NCBI GenBank assembly: GCA_001548435.1
Contig: AP017308.1
Location: forward strand, 4,535,030-4,599,029
DNA length: 64,000 nt
Direction: 5' to 3'
Source of the DNA: Leptolyngbya sp. NIES-3755
GTDB lineage: Bacteria > Cyanobacteriota > Cyanobacteriia > Leptolyngbyales > Leptolyngbyaceae
Position 1 is the first letter of the stretch, and each line of letters begins with the position of its first letter. This document shows, in pieces, positions 8,585 to 17,540 of this stretch. A program made the translations under genes and the position numbers. Below the pieces are notes generated by a model. The model did no database searches, was not told the origin of the DNA, and saw nothing but the letters and a program-made list of their open reading frames with translations.

Positions 8585-9999
8585 TGTCTTTAGATCCACC
8601 ACAACCGACTGGAAAAGGGCAATGGCGAGTTTATCTCCTGATGTGGCTATTGATCAACACCACAATTTGGAGTGCAGCAATTTTGTATCTGAAAAAAGCA
8701 AAGCCAACCTATATCAGTGAATGGGCATTGATCTTGCCAGGAACGGGTCCTGGAGTCAGCGTGAACCTACCGGAGATTGGTCAAGCGAGTTCTTCTAGCA
8801 GTTCAGCATTTGGTGGAGCCTCTTCTGATCCAAGAGCAAACTATCAATTTATTGCGACCAGCGACGCTGTGTTAGGACGGGCAGCAACCCAGATGAATTT
8901 GTCGATCGAAGCGTTCGGCAAACCTCGTGTCAAACTGCTCGATAATACGACGATTATGACGTTTCAGGTTACGGGATCAACGCCAGAGCAAGCCCAACAA
9001 AAATCGAAACAGATGTATCAAGCAATGGTACAGCGATTAAGCGAACTACGAGTTGAAGAGTTGGGGCGACGCGATGAAGGGGTACAAGCAACGATGAAAG
9101 CGGCACAAACCAAATTACATCAGGCGCAGAAACAGCTTTCGGAATACAAAGTTTCGTCTGGATTGAGCTTTCAGGGACAAGTCGATAATCTATCTGTGAA
9201 TGTGGAACAGTTGCGAAGACAGCGATCGGAGATTTTAGCCAAACGCCAACAAACGGGAACTCGACTCGCACAGTTAGCCACAAATTTAGGCATTACACCA
9301 GAGCAAGCGGCGACCGCATTCGTTCTACAAGCCGATCAACAATTTCAGCAGAATCTAAAAGACTATAGTGAAGCGAGTGCGAGTTTAGTCGTGCTTTTAT
9401 CGAAATGGGGTGAAAATCATCCGAATGTGGTGAAAGAACAAGCCAGACAGCAAGCCGCACAAATTGCGATCGCCCAACGAAGCACAGAACTTTTGAAGCA
9501 AGAGGTTGATCCACAGCTATTAGAGTTTTTGCAGTTAGGAATCAATGATCAAGGTGCAGGTCGATCGAGTCTTTTTCGCGATTTGATTACAACTCAGGCA
9601 GAATTTGAAGGCTTTAATGCAGAAGTGCAAAGCTTAGAGCAACAGATAAAACAATTAGATAGTCGTCTGAGTGGTTTAGCACAACGACAATCGACCTTGG
9701 AAAATCTGAAGCGCGATGTGCAAACTGCTGAGGCTGTATTTGCCTCCACACTGGCTCGAATTGATTTAAGCAAATCTGATATTTTTACCGCGTATCCGCT
9801 GACTCAATTGGTCGCAGAACCGTCATTACCAAGTTCGCCCAGTACCCCGAAGAAATCCTTAGTCTACCTCGGTGCAGGACTGGGATCAGTGCTATCTGGT
9901 GCAGCAGTAACATTGTTAGCAATGCGAAAAAGGTTATTGAAGCTCTATCAAGACCGAAAGCAATCTACTGCAACAAGTTCGGAGCAGACTACAGTATGA
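8584..9999 (+). CDS. Chain-length determinant protein (Wzz/Wzc-like, no kinase domain)
   Basis: A 471-residue polysaccharide co-polymerase. One membrane helix is near residues 14-36 and a second near 430-448, after the proline-rich PSSPSTPKK block typical of this family. The long middle region is predicted coiled coil in the periplasm. The C-terminus ends soon after the second helix and has no Walker motifs or Tyr cluster, so it lacks the BY-kinase part found in Wzc. It therefore probably sets chain length or bridges to the OPX channel without phosphorylation of its own. It starts at the stop of the OPX gene and overlaps the next gene by 4 bases. Confidence 0.87.
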   Translation: MSLDPPQPTGKGQWRVYLLMWLLINTTIWSAAILYLKKAKPTYISEWALILPGTGPGVSVNLPEIGQASSSSSSAFGGASSDPRANYQFIATSDAVLGRAATQMNLSIEAFGKPRVKLLDNTTIMTFQVTGSTPEQAQQKSKQMYQAMVQRLSELRVEELGRRDEGVQATMKAAQTKLHQAQKQLSEYKVSSGLSFQGQVDNLSVNVEQLRRQRSEILAKRQQTGTRLAQLATNLGITPEQAATAFVLQADQQFQQNLKDYSEASASLVVLLSKWGENHPNVVKEQARQQAAQIAIAQRSTELLKQEVDPQLLEFLQLGINDQGAGRSSLFRDLITTQAEFEGFNAEVQSLEQQIKQLDSRLSGLAQRQSTLENLKRDVQTAEAVFASTLARIDLSKSDIFTAYPLTQLVAEPSLPSSPSTPKKSLVYLGAGLGSVLSGAAVTLLAMRKRLLKLYQDRKQSTATSSEQTTV

Positions 10000-11294
10000 A
10001 GCCAGAGAACTTTGCGGAAAAAGCAATTTGGTACACGCTGCTGTTGACGTATGGTTACTTCATTATTGGAGGCTTGTATGTTGTTGGATGCGTGATTGGC
10101 TGGATTATTTTCGGGTATTGGCTCAAGGTTTGGTACTTTCAGACCGACGAAACTCCTGAAGACGATCGCATTCGTATCCCGATCGCAATTTGGATCTGGA
10201 TTATCGGGATGTTCGTTCAGCAAGTTGCGCTGATCATGGGACATCTCGACTTTAATCTAGGACTTGGCACGATGATTAAATCCTCGATCGGTTGGGCAAA
10301 AGGCTGGGCACTTCTCGCATTATTCCCGCTGCTTGGAACACTCAAAATTCGAGCAGAGCTACTGTATCGAATCGCTTGCATTGTTGGACTTCAAACACTG
10401 TTGGTATTTCCAATCTTTTATCTGTTCTATTTGCTCAAACTACCCGCTCAGCCTTTCGTTTCGCCGCTAAGAGTCGTAGGAGGTCCAGGTCCAGAATTTT
10501 TCGCCCCAACCTTTTACGAGATTGATCCCGAAAATATGCAGCCACGCTGGAGGCTGTTCACACCCTGGGCACCTGCACTGGGATTTATGGGTAATATCTA
10601 TTTCTTTCTGGCAATTCGCGAGAAAGATTTGAAATGGCGATTCATTGGAATGATTGGTGCAGTGTTTATGTGTACCGTATCAGTCTCGCGACTTGCACAG
10701 ATTTCGATCCCGATCGTAGCGGGTATGACTCTATTGCTCTCTAGTCTTGGAAAGCCGATCGCATTAATTACGCTAAGCTTTGCCAGTGGAATTCTCGGTA
10801 TTGTTGCACCGACCGTGATTGATGCTTATGTTCAGTTTAATGAGAACTTCAAAGCACAGCGGGCGGGATCATCGAGAGTTCGAGCGGCTTTGGGAAGAAT
10901 CGCGATCGAGCGTTGGCAAAATGATGCTCCAATCTGGGGGCATGGCATTGTTGAAACGGGACCGCACATGGTCGAATTTATGCCGATCGGTTCACATCAT
11001 AGTTGGTATGGATTGCTCTTTGTCAAAGGAATTGTGGGATTTTTCGGGTTAGCGATTCCGATGCTGTGGAGTTTCTTCGATCTAGTGTTGAAATCACAGA
11101 CGAGTAAGACGGCTCAAACTGGGCTAAATATGTTAGTGATTTTGTTTCTCTATACTTTTGGCGAGAACTTAGAGATTTTGGTGTATCTCACCTATCCTGC
11201 ATTCCTGATGCTAGGGATTGCTCATTGCGAACCGATTCAACTTAAGAAGTTAGTACAGCCCTATGAAACCAAGGATTGTTCACCTGTTAGATGA
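9996..11294 (+). CDS. O-antigen polymerase/ligase-like membrane protein (Wzy candidate)
   Basis: A 432-residue protein with about 10-11 membrane helices and one large periplasmic loop. The loop segment RIAIERWQNDAPIWGHGIVE followed by GSHHSWYGLLFVKG resembles the conserved region of Wzy polymerases and WaaL ligases. In this operon the most likely role is polymerising undecaprenyl-linked repeat units at the periplasmic face. It overlaps the chain-length gene by 4 bases (ATGA) and the downstream glycosyltransferase by 32 bases. Assignment rests on topology, the loop motif and context. Confidence 0.8.
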   Translation: MKPENFAEKAIWYTLLLTYGYFIIGGLYVVGCVIGWIIFGYWLKVWYFQTDETPEDDRIRIPIAIWIWIIGMFVQQVALIMGHLDFNLGLGTMIKSSIGWAKGWALLALFPLLGTLKIRAELLYRIACIVGLQTLLVFPIFYLFYLLKLPAQPFVSPLRVVGGPGPEFFAPTFYEIDPENMQPRWRLFTPWAPALGFMGNIYFFLAIREKDLKWRFIGMIGAVFMCTVSVSRLAQISIPIVAGMTLLLSSLGKPIALITLSFASGILGIVAPTVIDAYVQFNENFKAQRAGSSRVRAALGRIAIERWQNDAPIWGHGIVETGPHMVEFMPIGSHHSWYGLLFVKGIVGFFGLAIPMLWSFFDLVLKSQTSKTAQTGLNMLVILFLYTFGENLEILVYLTYPAFLMLGIAHCEPIQLKKLVQPYETKDCSPVR

Positions 11295-12252
11295 TCAGAA
11301 TGTGGGTGGTGTTCGACGTTGGATTCAAAACATTTCTGATTCGCGGCTGAATTCCCAATTTGAGTTTGGATTAGTTCGATCGACAGAGCTATTGCCATTT
11401 TTACGATCGCATAAAGTTGACCTAGTCATCTGCCACAATCCAAGTTCCTGGAAGCGATCGCTAAATCTGATCCGAATCAGACATCGGGTGAAGCTGATGA
11501 TCGTTGAACATCATTACTGTGAGGGATTCGAGCGGCTGAATGTGCCATCGGTAGAACGCTTTCGAGCCATGTTGAAATGGAATTATGGAATTGTCGATCG
11601 AGTTGTTTCAGTTTCTCAAGGACAATCGAATTGGCTTCAACCGCTAACTCGTTCTACTAAACTTGTTACAATTCCACTTTCGACCCAGGTTGATTCATTC
11701 CTCGAAGTTCCAAAGAAGCAGATTCAAAAGCCTTTTATTCTCGGTGCTTATGGACGATTCTCGCAGCAGAAAGGATTTGATACACTGCTCAAAGCAATGC
11801 AGCGAGTTCCAAGCCCTGATGTTCAGCTTTATCTGGGTGGATACGGTGAGGATGAAAGCTTACTAAAAACATTGGCTGGTAATCTACCAAACGTGAAATT
11901 TTGGGAAACAGTGCAAGATGTTCAGGGATTTTTATCGGCTTGTGATGCGATCGTGATTCCATCCCGGTGGGAGCCAGGAGGAACGGTTTGCATTGAAGCG
12001 AAAGCTGCGGGTAGACCTGTGATTGTTTCGGATGTAGATGGTTTAACTGAGCAAGTTCAGAACTGTGGAATGATTGTTGCACCAGACGATCCGATTCAGT
12101 TGGCGAGTGCGATCGATACTTTAATCAAAATGACTCCCAAACAGGTCGAAGCTTGGGGTGAAACGGCTCGAAACTCAGTTCGGGACACTTGGGAGCAATA
12201 CATCATTGAATGGGAAGCTTTTCTTTGGAAACTTTTAGGTGAAACACGATGA
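11263..12252 (+). CDS. Glycosyltransferase family 4
   Basis: A 329-residue GT-B fold enzyme. The C-terminal half has GAYGRFSQQKGFDTLLKAM and the donor-binding block PSRWEPGGTVCIEAKAAGRP, typical of GT4 retaining glycosyltransferases that use nucleotide sugars. It would add a sugar to the growing lipid-linked repeat unit on the cytoplasmic side. It overlaps the polymerase gene by 32 bases and the flippase gene by 4, so the genes are tightly coupled. The donor and linkage are unknown. Confidence 0.88.
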   Translation: MKPRIVHLLDDQNVGGVRRWIQNISDSRLNSQFEFGLVRSTELLPFLRSHKVDLVICHNPSSWKRSLNLIRIRHRVKLMIVEHHYCEGFERLNVPSVERFRAMLKWNYGIVDRVVSVSQGQSNWLQPLTRSTKLVTIPLSTQVDSFLEVPKKQIQKPFILGAYGRFSQQKGFDTLLKAMQRVPSPDVQLYLGGYGEDESLLKTLAGNLPNVKFWETVQDVQGFLSACDAIVIPSRWEPGGTVCIEAKAAGRPVIVSDVDGLTEQVQNCGMIVAPDDPIQLASAIDTLIKMTPKQVEAWGETARNSVRDTWEQYIIEWEAFLWKLLGETR

Positions 12253-13499
12253 CAGTCTTTGATCAATTTCGCCAAAAGTTTTCCAGTCGATTCATTCAAA
12301 ATTTAGGTTGGTTGAGTCTTTCAGAGATTATTATCCGAATTGTTCGGCTTGCAACAACAGTCATCCTAGCTCGATTTTTGTCCGAATATGACTATGGACT
12401 AGCCGCGATCGTACTCACCGTAAATGAGTTCACACAAATGCTCACTCGTTGCGGCATCAGCGCAAAACTGATTCAAGTTGAAGAGGAACGTTTAGAAACT
12501 CTAGCAAATTCAGCCTATTGGTTGAGTTGGCTCATCTATCTTGGATTGTTTGTGATTCAGTGTATTTCTGCATTTGCGATCGCCATTTTCTACCGAGACA
12601 ATCAGCTAATTATCCCAATTTGTGCGACTGCAATTATCTATCTCATTGTTCCGATCGCACAAGTTCAAGCTACATTAATCCAGCGAGAAAACCGCCTGAA
12701 GATTATTGCCGTTACAAACGCGCTCCAAATCTCGATCGGGAATGTTCTGACTGCATTGTTCGCCTTTCTCGGCTTTGGAATGTGGGCGATTGTTTTACCC
12801 AGAGTATTAGTCGCTCCGCTGTGGGTAATCATTAACTATCACTATCATGATTGGCGACCAAAGCGCTGGACAACCGATCATTGGGGTGAACTCTTCAGAT
12901 TTGGGCGGCATGTACTAGGCGTTGAACTATTAAAAACTCTGAGAAACAATTTAGATTATCTCATCGTTGGGCGAATGGTTGGAGTGAGAGAACTCGGACT
13001 CTACTATTTCGCTTTCAATGCAGGACTGGGAATCAGTCTCAGTTTTATCACTGCAATCAATACTGCCTTGTATCCACATCTGTGTGCAGCAAGGGCAAAC
13101 TGGCAACAATTTCAGCAGAGATACTTCCATAGCCTGAAAATCACAGCATTCATCATTGTTCCGATCGTCCTTTTACAGTCGAGTCTTGCTCCGATCTATG
13201 TTCCGATCGTTTTTAGCCAAAAATGGATCGAAGCAATTCCAATTCTGATGCTCATTTGTCTTTCTGCAATTCCTCGACCGTTTGCGGAGGCGGCTTCTGC
13301 GGTTTGGTTAGCGATCGACAAACCGAAAATCGATCTAATCGGAAGTGTTGTGTTTACGATCGTTCTCGCGATCGCGCTTTTAATCGGAACACAGTGGCAA
13401 TTAACCGGAGTTGCGATCGCGGTACTTGCGACTCACGTTGTTTTTCAGCCCTTATTTACACTCTTGACAACGCGATTTGTGATGCAGCGCACAACATAA
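12249..13499 (+). CDS. Oligosaccharide flippase (Wzx-like)
   Basis: A 416-residue integral membrane protein with about 12 helices, of the polysaccharide biosynthesis / MATE-like flippase type. The N-terminus has SEIIIRIVRLATTVILARFL, the usual first helices, and the middle has RNNLDYLIVGRMVG, a block common in Wzx proteins. It would move the completed lipid-linked repeat unit to the periplasm. It overlaps the GT4 gene by 4 bases. The IS5-family element begins 23 bases after its stop, so the gene is intact. Confidence 0.87.
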   Translation: MTVFDQFRQKFSSRFIQNLGWLSLSEIIIRIVRLATTVILARFLSEYDYGLAAIVLTVNEFTQMLTRCGISAKLIQVEEERLETLANSAYWLSWLIYLGLFVIQCISAFAIAIFYRDNQLIIPICATAIIYLIVPIAQVQATLIQRENRLKIIAVTNALQISIGNVLTALFAFLGFGMWAIVLPRVLVAPLWVIINYHYHDWRPKRWTTDHWGELFRFGRHVLGVELLKTLRNNLDYLIVGRMVGVRELGLYYFAFNAGLGISLSFITAINTALYPHLCAARANWQQFQQRYFHSLKITAFIIVPIVLLQSSLAPIYVPIVFSQKWIEAIPILMLICLSAIPRPFAEAASAVWLAIDKPKIDLIGSVVFTIVLAIALLIGTQWQLTGVAIAVLATHVVFQPLFTLLTTRFVMQRTT

Positions 13500-13522
13500 C
13501 CCATCACTCTTCTGATTACCTA

Positions 13523-14369
13523 GAGGGTGTTATGAACTTTGAAAGCGAAGTTCAACAAACTGTTTGACCATCAACATCGCAAACGCGACCAGGTGAAACC
13601 CTGCTAAAGTTTCAGCTAGACGCTCATAATCTCGCACTAACCGCCGAAACCGGGACATCCAGCCAAAACTACGCTCGACCACCCACCGACGAGGAAGCAG
13701 CACGAAGCCCTTCTTGGCTTCCGGCAGTTTCACGACTTCCAATCGAACTCCTTGCTGTTCTGCCGCTTGTGCCGCTGGTTCTCCGGTATAAGCTTGATCA
13801 ACAAACGCCACTTCTATGTTGTCTCCGGTGACTTGTTGCACTTGCTCAACCAGAACTTGGACTTGGTGACGGTCTTGCTCGTTCGCAGGCGTGACGTGCA
13901 ACGCTAACAGTTGCCCTAATGTGTCCACCGCAATATGGACTTTGCTGCCTTTCTTGCGTTTCCCGCCGTCGTACCCTGCTCGATGTCCGCTCTCAAGCGT
14001 AGACTGTAAGGTGCGACTATCTAGAATCACGGCACTCGGTTGCTCGTTGCGTCCAGACAGAAGCCGTAACAATTCGCGCAGGTCATGTACCATCGTTTCA
14101 AACACCCCTGCTTTCATCCACCGCTGCGTTTGTTGGTACACCGCTGCCCACGGCGGCAAGTCATGCGGCATTAGTCGCCACGCTCCTCCGCTTCTCGCCA
14201 CGTATCGTAAACCGTTAAACACTTCTCTCAGACTGTGTTCGCGCTGCGGTGCATCTTCGCTCATCAATGTTAAGTATGGTGCGACAAATACCCATTCTTC
14301 GTCGCTGACATCTGTGGGATAAGGCTTTCTACTCATGCCTCCAGTTTAACAAAAGTGCATAACACCCTC
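13523..14369. mobile_element. IS5-family insertion sequence, complete
   Basis: An 847-bp element bounded by imperfect 18-base terminal inverted repeats: GAGGGTGTTATGAACTTT at the left and, read on the other strand, GAGGGTGTTATGCACTTT at the right (one mismatch). A TA dinucleotide flanks each end, consistent with the TA target duplication of the IS427-like group. It holds one intact transposase on the minus strand whose stop codon lies in the left repeat. It sits between the flippase and the GT2 gene of the polysaccharide cluster. Confidence 0.93.
13530..14336 (-). CDS. IS5 family transposase
   Basis: A 268-residue intact transposase. The N-terminal DUF4096-like region has YPTDVSDEEWVFVAPYL and GGAWRLMPHDLPPWAAVYQQ. 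The DDE catalytic residues are visible in VILDSRT (first Asp), EVAFVDQAYTG (second Asp) and RRWVVERSFGWMSRFRR (Glu). No frameshift is seen, unlike many IS5/IS427 members that use two frames. It is transcribed against the polysaccharide operon. The element is likely still mobile, since both the repeats and the enzyme are complete. Confidence 0.95.
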   Translation of the reverse strand: MSRKPYPTDVSDEEWVFVAPYLTLMSEDAPQREHSLREVFNGLRYVARSGGAWRLMPHDLPPWAAVYQQTQRWMKAGVFETMVHDLRELLRLLSGRNEQPSAVILDSRTLQSTLESGHRAGYDGGKRKKGSKVHIAVDTLGQLLALHVTPANEQDRHQVQVLVEQVQQVTGDNIEVAFVDQAYTGEPAAQAAEQQGVRLEVVKLPEAKKGFVLLPRRWVVERSFGWMSRFRRLVRDYERLAETLAGFHLVAFAMLMVKQFVELRFQSS

Positions 14370-14546
14370 TAGCAGATTCTTAAAGTTTCTGTAGAGTTCA
14401 ACTAGAAAACGGGAATTTTATTAAAGATAGCTTTGTTCCCTGTTACTAAGTTATTTCTCAATCTAAATCAGAGTGTGTCTCCCGTCCCCGTAATTCTGCT
14501 TTGTACATCAGTTACGGATAGTTGTACTCTGTTCGCAATCTTTGGT

Positions 14547-15581
14547 ATGAAAAAGGTTTCTGTCATTCTCCCGGTCTACAACGTCGAGCAGTACATCGCC
14601 AAAACAATCCGCTCTGTGCTGGCTCAAACTTATCCAACATTTGAATTGATTATTGTTGATGATGAATCGCCCGATCGTAGTATCGAAATCTGTAAACAAT
14701 TTAATGATCCCCGCATCCGAATTGTTCATCAAAAGAATCGCGGTCTAGCAGGTGCAAGAAACACTGGAATTCGTCAGGCTCAAGGCGATTACATTGCACT
14801 GCTCGATAGTGATGATCTGTGGTTGCCGACTAAGTTAGAGCAACACGTTAAACATTTGGAACAATCGCCTGAAGTTGGAATTAGCTTTAGTCGATCGGCG
14901 TTTATTGATGAAGCAGATCAGCCTTTAGGTGTCTATCAAATGCCAAAGCTGAAAGACATTACTGGATCACATTTGCTCTGTCGAAATCCGATTGGAAATG
15001 GCTCTGCGCCTGTGATTCGGCGGGAAGTTTTGGACGCGATCGCATTTTCCGATACTCTCTATGGCACTGAAGAAACGTTCTACTTCGATGATCACTTTAG
15101 GCAGTCCGAAGATATCGAGTGCTGGATTCGGGTTGTCCTTCAGACTGATTGGAAAATCGAAGGGATTCCTGATGCACTCACGCTCTATCGAGTTAACACC
15201 GAAAGCCTTTCTGCCAATGTGATGAAACAACTAGCATCGTGGGAACAAGTCGTCGAAAAAACTCGGACTTATGCTCCAGAGGTCGTCGCTCGATGGGAAA
15301 ACACAGCACGTGCCTATCAACTTCGGTATCTATCTCGTCGCTGTGTCCGAATGCAGGATGGAGCCATGGCAGTGAAATTATTTCATCGATCGCTGTTCAC
15401 GAACTGGAAAATTATTACTGAAGAACCGCGCAGAACCTTGATCACTGGAGCCGCTGCCTATTTACTGTGGGCATTACCAAAACCGCTGTATCACTGGAGC
15501 GAACACCTTGCGCTTAAAGTGACTGGAGCAAGTCAAAAGCGTCGGATTCAGAGCGAACAACTATCTGGAGCATCCGCATGA
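14547..15581 (+). CDS. Glycosyltransferase family 2
   Basis: A 344-residue enzyme with a GT-A domain at the N-terminus: VSVILPVYNVEQYI, then ELIIVDDESPD, and the metal-binding DXD in ALLDSDDLWLP. The ATG at 14547 starts exactly at the conserved fold; a frame open from 14433 adds 38 unlikely residues that partly derive from sequence next to the IS element. It overlaps the PssD-like gene by 4 bases. It likely transfers one sugar in repeat-unit assembly. After the IS insertion this gene is the first of the downstream half of the locus. Confidence 0.9.
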   Translation: MKKVSVILPVYNVEQYIAKTIRSVLAQTYPTFELIIVDDESPDRSIEICKQFNDPRIRIVHQKNRGLAGARNTGIRQAQGDYIALLDSDDLWLPTKLEQHVKHLEQSPEVGISFSRSAFIDEADQPLGVYQMPKLKDITGSHLLCRNPIGNGSAPVIRREVLDAIAFSDTLYGTEETFYFDDHFRQSEDIECWIRVVLQTDWKIEGIPDALTLYRVNTESLSANVMKQLASWEQVVEKTRTYAPEVVARWENTARAYQLRYLSRRCVRMQDGAMAVKLFHRSLFTNWKIITEEPRRTLITGAAAYLLWALPKPLYHWSEHLALKVTGASQKRRIQSEQLSGASA

Positions 15582-16030
15582 AGGTATTGCTCGTGTGTTC
15601 ATCGGGAGGACATTTCAAAGCACTGTATCAGTTACGTCCTTATTGGGGAGTGCACGATCGACAATGGGTGACTTTTCAGACAAGTGTGACAGAAACTCAG
15701 CTTGAAGGCGAAAACGTAGACTGGGCATGGAGTCCAACGAATCGGAACATTCCAAATCTGCTCCGAAATCTGGGACTAGCTTGGAAGATTCTACGACGCG
15801 ATCGACCGGATTTAGTCATCTCCACAGGTGCAGGAGTCGCAGTTCCCTTTCTTCTGCTCGCAAAGCTATTTGGAAGTCAAACGATCTTTATCGAATCCAT
15901 CACCCGTGTGAATGACTTGAGCTTGTCTGCAAAGTTAAGTTTACCGTTTCTCAATGTTCTATATGTTCATTGGGCAGAATTACAGCATCGTTATCCCAAA
16001 GCAACATTGATTAAAGCATCATCGGATTAG
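15578..16030 (+). CDS. PssD/Alg14-like glycosyltransferase subunit
   Basis: A 150-residue protein starting MKVLLVCSSGGHFKALYQL, with PDLVISTGAGVAVPFLLLAK and TIFIESITRVNDLSLSAK, the features of Alg14/PssD. This is the membrane-associated half of a two-part GT1-type transferase; the catalytic half (Alg13/PssE) is encoded 3 bases downstream. Together they would transfer one sugar to the lipid-linked acceptor. It overlaps the GT2 stop by 4 bases. Confidence 0.9.
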   Translation: MKVLLVCSSGGHFKALYQLRPYWGVHDRQWVTFQTSVTETQLEGENVDWAWSPTNRNIPNLLRNLGLAWKILRRDRPDLVISTGAGVAVPFLLLAKLFGSQTIFIESITRVNDLSLSAKLSLPFLNVLYVHWAELQHRYPKATLIKASSD

Positions 16031-16033
16031 TTC

Positions 16034-16522
16034 ATGATTTTTGTTACTGTCGGAACTGAGCAATACGCCTTCAACCGCTTAATGTGTTGGATTTCAATCC
16101 TGATGCAGCATGGATTAATCCAAGAACAAGTGATTGTTCAATATGGCACTTCTAAGCGATTGCCAACGAATGTGATTGCTCATAAAACCGTTCCTCTCGA
16201 TCGCTTTTCTCAACTGGTTCAACAAGCCCGATTAGTCATTAGTCACTGTGGGGAAGGATCATTGTTTATGCTGGAAGAAATTGGAACGCCTTATATTTTA
16301 GTGCCGCGCAGTGTTCGATTTCAGGAACATGTGGATGATCATCAAGTAGAACTGGCGATCGCGCTTTCCAGTATTGGAATTGAGATCGCATGGTCGCCTG
16401 GAGATTTAGTTCGGTTCGTCACGGCTGCCGAATCGAGAGAAAGTAAATTGTTCTCGATCGCGTCATCGCAGGCACTCTGTGATCAGTTAAGCCTTGATTC
16501 TGAACGATTCTTTGCTGCTTAA
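16034..16522 (+). CDS. PssE/Alg13-like glycosyltransferase subunit
   Basis: A 162-residue protein with the GT28 C-terminal fold: MIFVTVGTEQYAFNRL at the start, then RLVISHCGEGSLFMLEEIGTP and VPRSVRFQEHVDDHQVELA, the nucleotide-sugar binding part. It pairs with the PssD-like subunit just upstream. In rhizobial and streptococcal polysaccharide clusters such pairs add the second sugar of the repeat unit. The following gene, the initiating sugar transferase, fits that order. Confidence 0.9.
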   Translation: MIFVTVGTEQYAFNRLMCWISILMQHGLIQEQVIVQYGTSKRLPTNVIAHKTVPLDRFSQLVQQARLVISHCGEGSLFMLEEIGTPYILVPRSVRFQEHVDDHQVELAIALSSIGIEIAWSPGDLVRFVTAAESRESKLFSIASSQALCDQLSLDSERFFAA

Positions 16523-16537
16523 TTTTGTGAGGTCAAC

Positions 16538-17518
16538 ATGATTCAACAGTCTTCGATCGAATTTTCCGTCATCCACACTGAAGAACTCTATCTATTGCAA
16601 CTTCCAGCGTTGTTAACGGTGACTGAAGCAGTCGCATTCCGCACCAAGTGTCGAGAGCTAATCGAAACGAAACCGACTCCATCTAAGATTATTCTCGATT
16701 TCGCTCAGACCACCTTTATCGATAGTAGTGCGATCGGTGCTTTAGTGATGTGTCTGAAAGCGGCTCGATCGTGTCAGATTGAACTGGTGTTGTGGAGCGT
16801 GAAGCCTGAAATTGTCGCGATTTTAGAGTTAGCGGGTCTCGATCGACAATTCACGATCGAGGCTGAGACACTTCCTCTAGAACCCAGTTCCAAATCTCAG
16901 ATCGAAGCGACTCATCCATCGATTCAATCCAGAACTAAAAGAGCGATCGACATTGCGGGTGCAATTGTTGGTTTAGGAATTACAGCAGTTGTCTTTGTTC
17001 CAATTGCGATCGCGATCAAGCTCGATAGTCCAGGTGCAATTCTTTTTTCTCAAACTCGCTGTGGTCACTTGGGGCGGCGCTTTCAAGTTTGGAAGTTTCG
17101 ATCAATGGTCAGTGATGCTGAACAGTTAAAAGCACAGGTAGAAAATCAGAACGAAGGTGCATTTTTCAAGAACACCCATGATCCGAGAATTACGAGAGTC
17201 GGGCGATTTTTGCGGAAAACGAGCTTAGATGAACTGCCGCAGTTTTGGAATGTACTCTGCGGTGAAATGAGCTTAGTCGGAACTCGTCCACCTCTGCCTG
17301 AAGAAGTCGATCGATATGAGATTGCCAACTGGCAGCGGCTCAATGTTAAACCTGGAATTACTGGAGAATGGCAGGTACATGGTCGATCGAAGATTCGCAA
17401 CTTTGAGCAAGTGATTCAGTTAGATTTGCGGTATCAAGAACGCTGGAATCTGAAGTATGATCTGGAGCTAATTCTAAAAACCATTGTGGTTCTGTTCAGA
17501 AAAGATAGTGCGTTTTAA
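16538..17518 (+). CDS. STAS domain fused to initiating sugar transferase (PHPT)
   Basis: A 326-residue fusion in one uninterrupted frame, with GTGAGG upstream of the ATG. Residues about 1-112 are a STAS domain with the phosphorylation-site block TTFIDSSAIGALV. After a short linker, residues about 131-326 form a polyprenyl-phosphate hexose-1-phosphate transferase: one membrane re-entrant helix (IAGAIVGLGITAVVFVPIAI), then VWKFRSM, the Asp-Glu catalytic pair in TSLDELPQFWNVL and LVGTRPPLPEE. The usual long N-terminal membrane part of WbaP-like enzymes is absent and replaced by STAS. The enzyme would start repeat-unit synthesis on undecaprenyl phosphate. The STAS domain suggests direct control by the RsbW-like kinase encoded next to it; that is inference. 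Confidence 0.92.
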   Translation: MIQQSSIEFSVIHTEELYLLQLPALLTVTEAVAFRTKCRELIETKPTPSKIILDFAQTTFIDSSAIGALVMCLKAARSCQIELVLWSVKPEIVAILELAGLDRQFTIEAETLPLEPSSKSQIEATHPSIQSRTKRAIDIAGAIVGLGITAVVFVPIAIAIKLDSPGAILFSQTRCGHLGRRFQVWKFRSMVSDAEQLKAQVENQNEGAFFKNTHDPRITRVGRFLRKTSLDELPQFWNVLCGEMSLVGTRPPLPEEVDRYEIANWQRLNVKPGITGEWQVHGRSKIRNFEQVIQLDLRYQERWNLKYDLELILKTIVVLFRKDSAF

Positions 17519-17540
17519 CGATTTCAGGAGTGCATCCACC

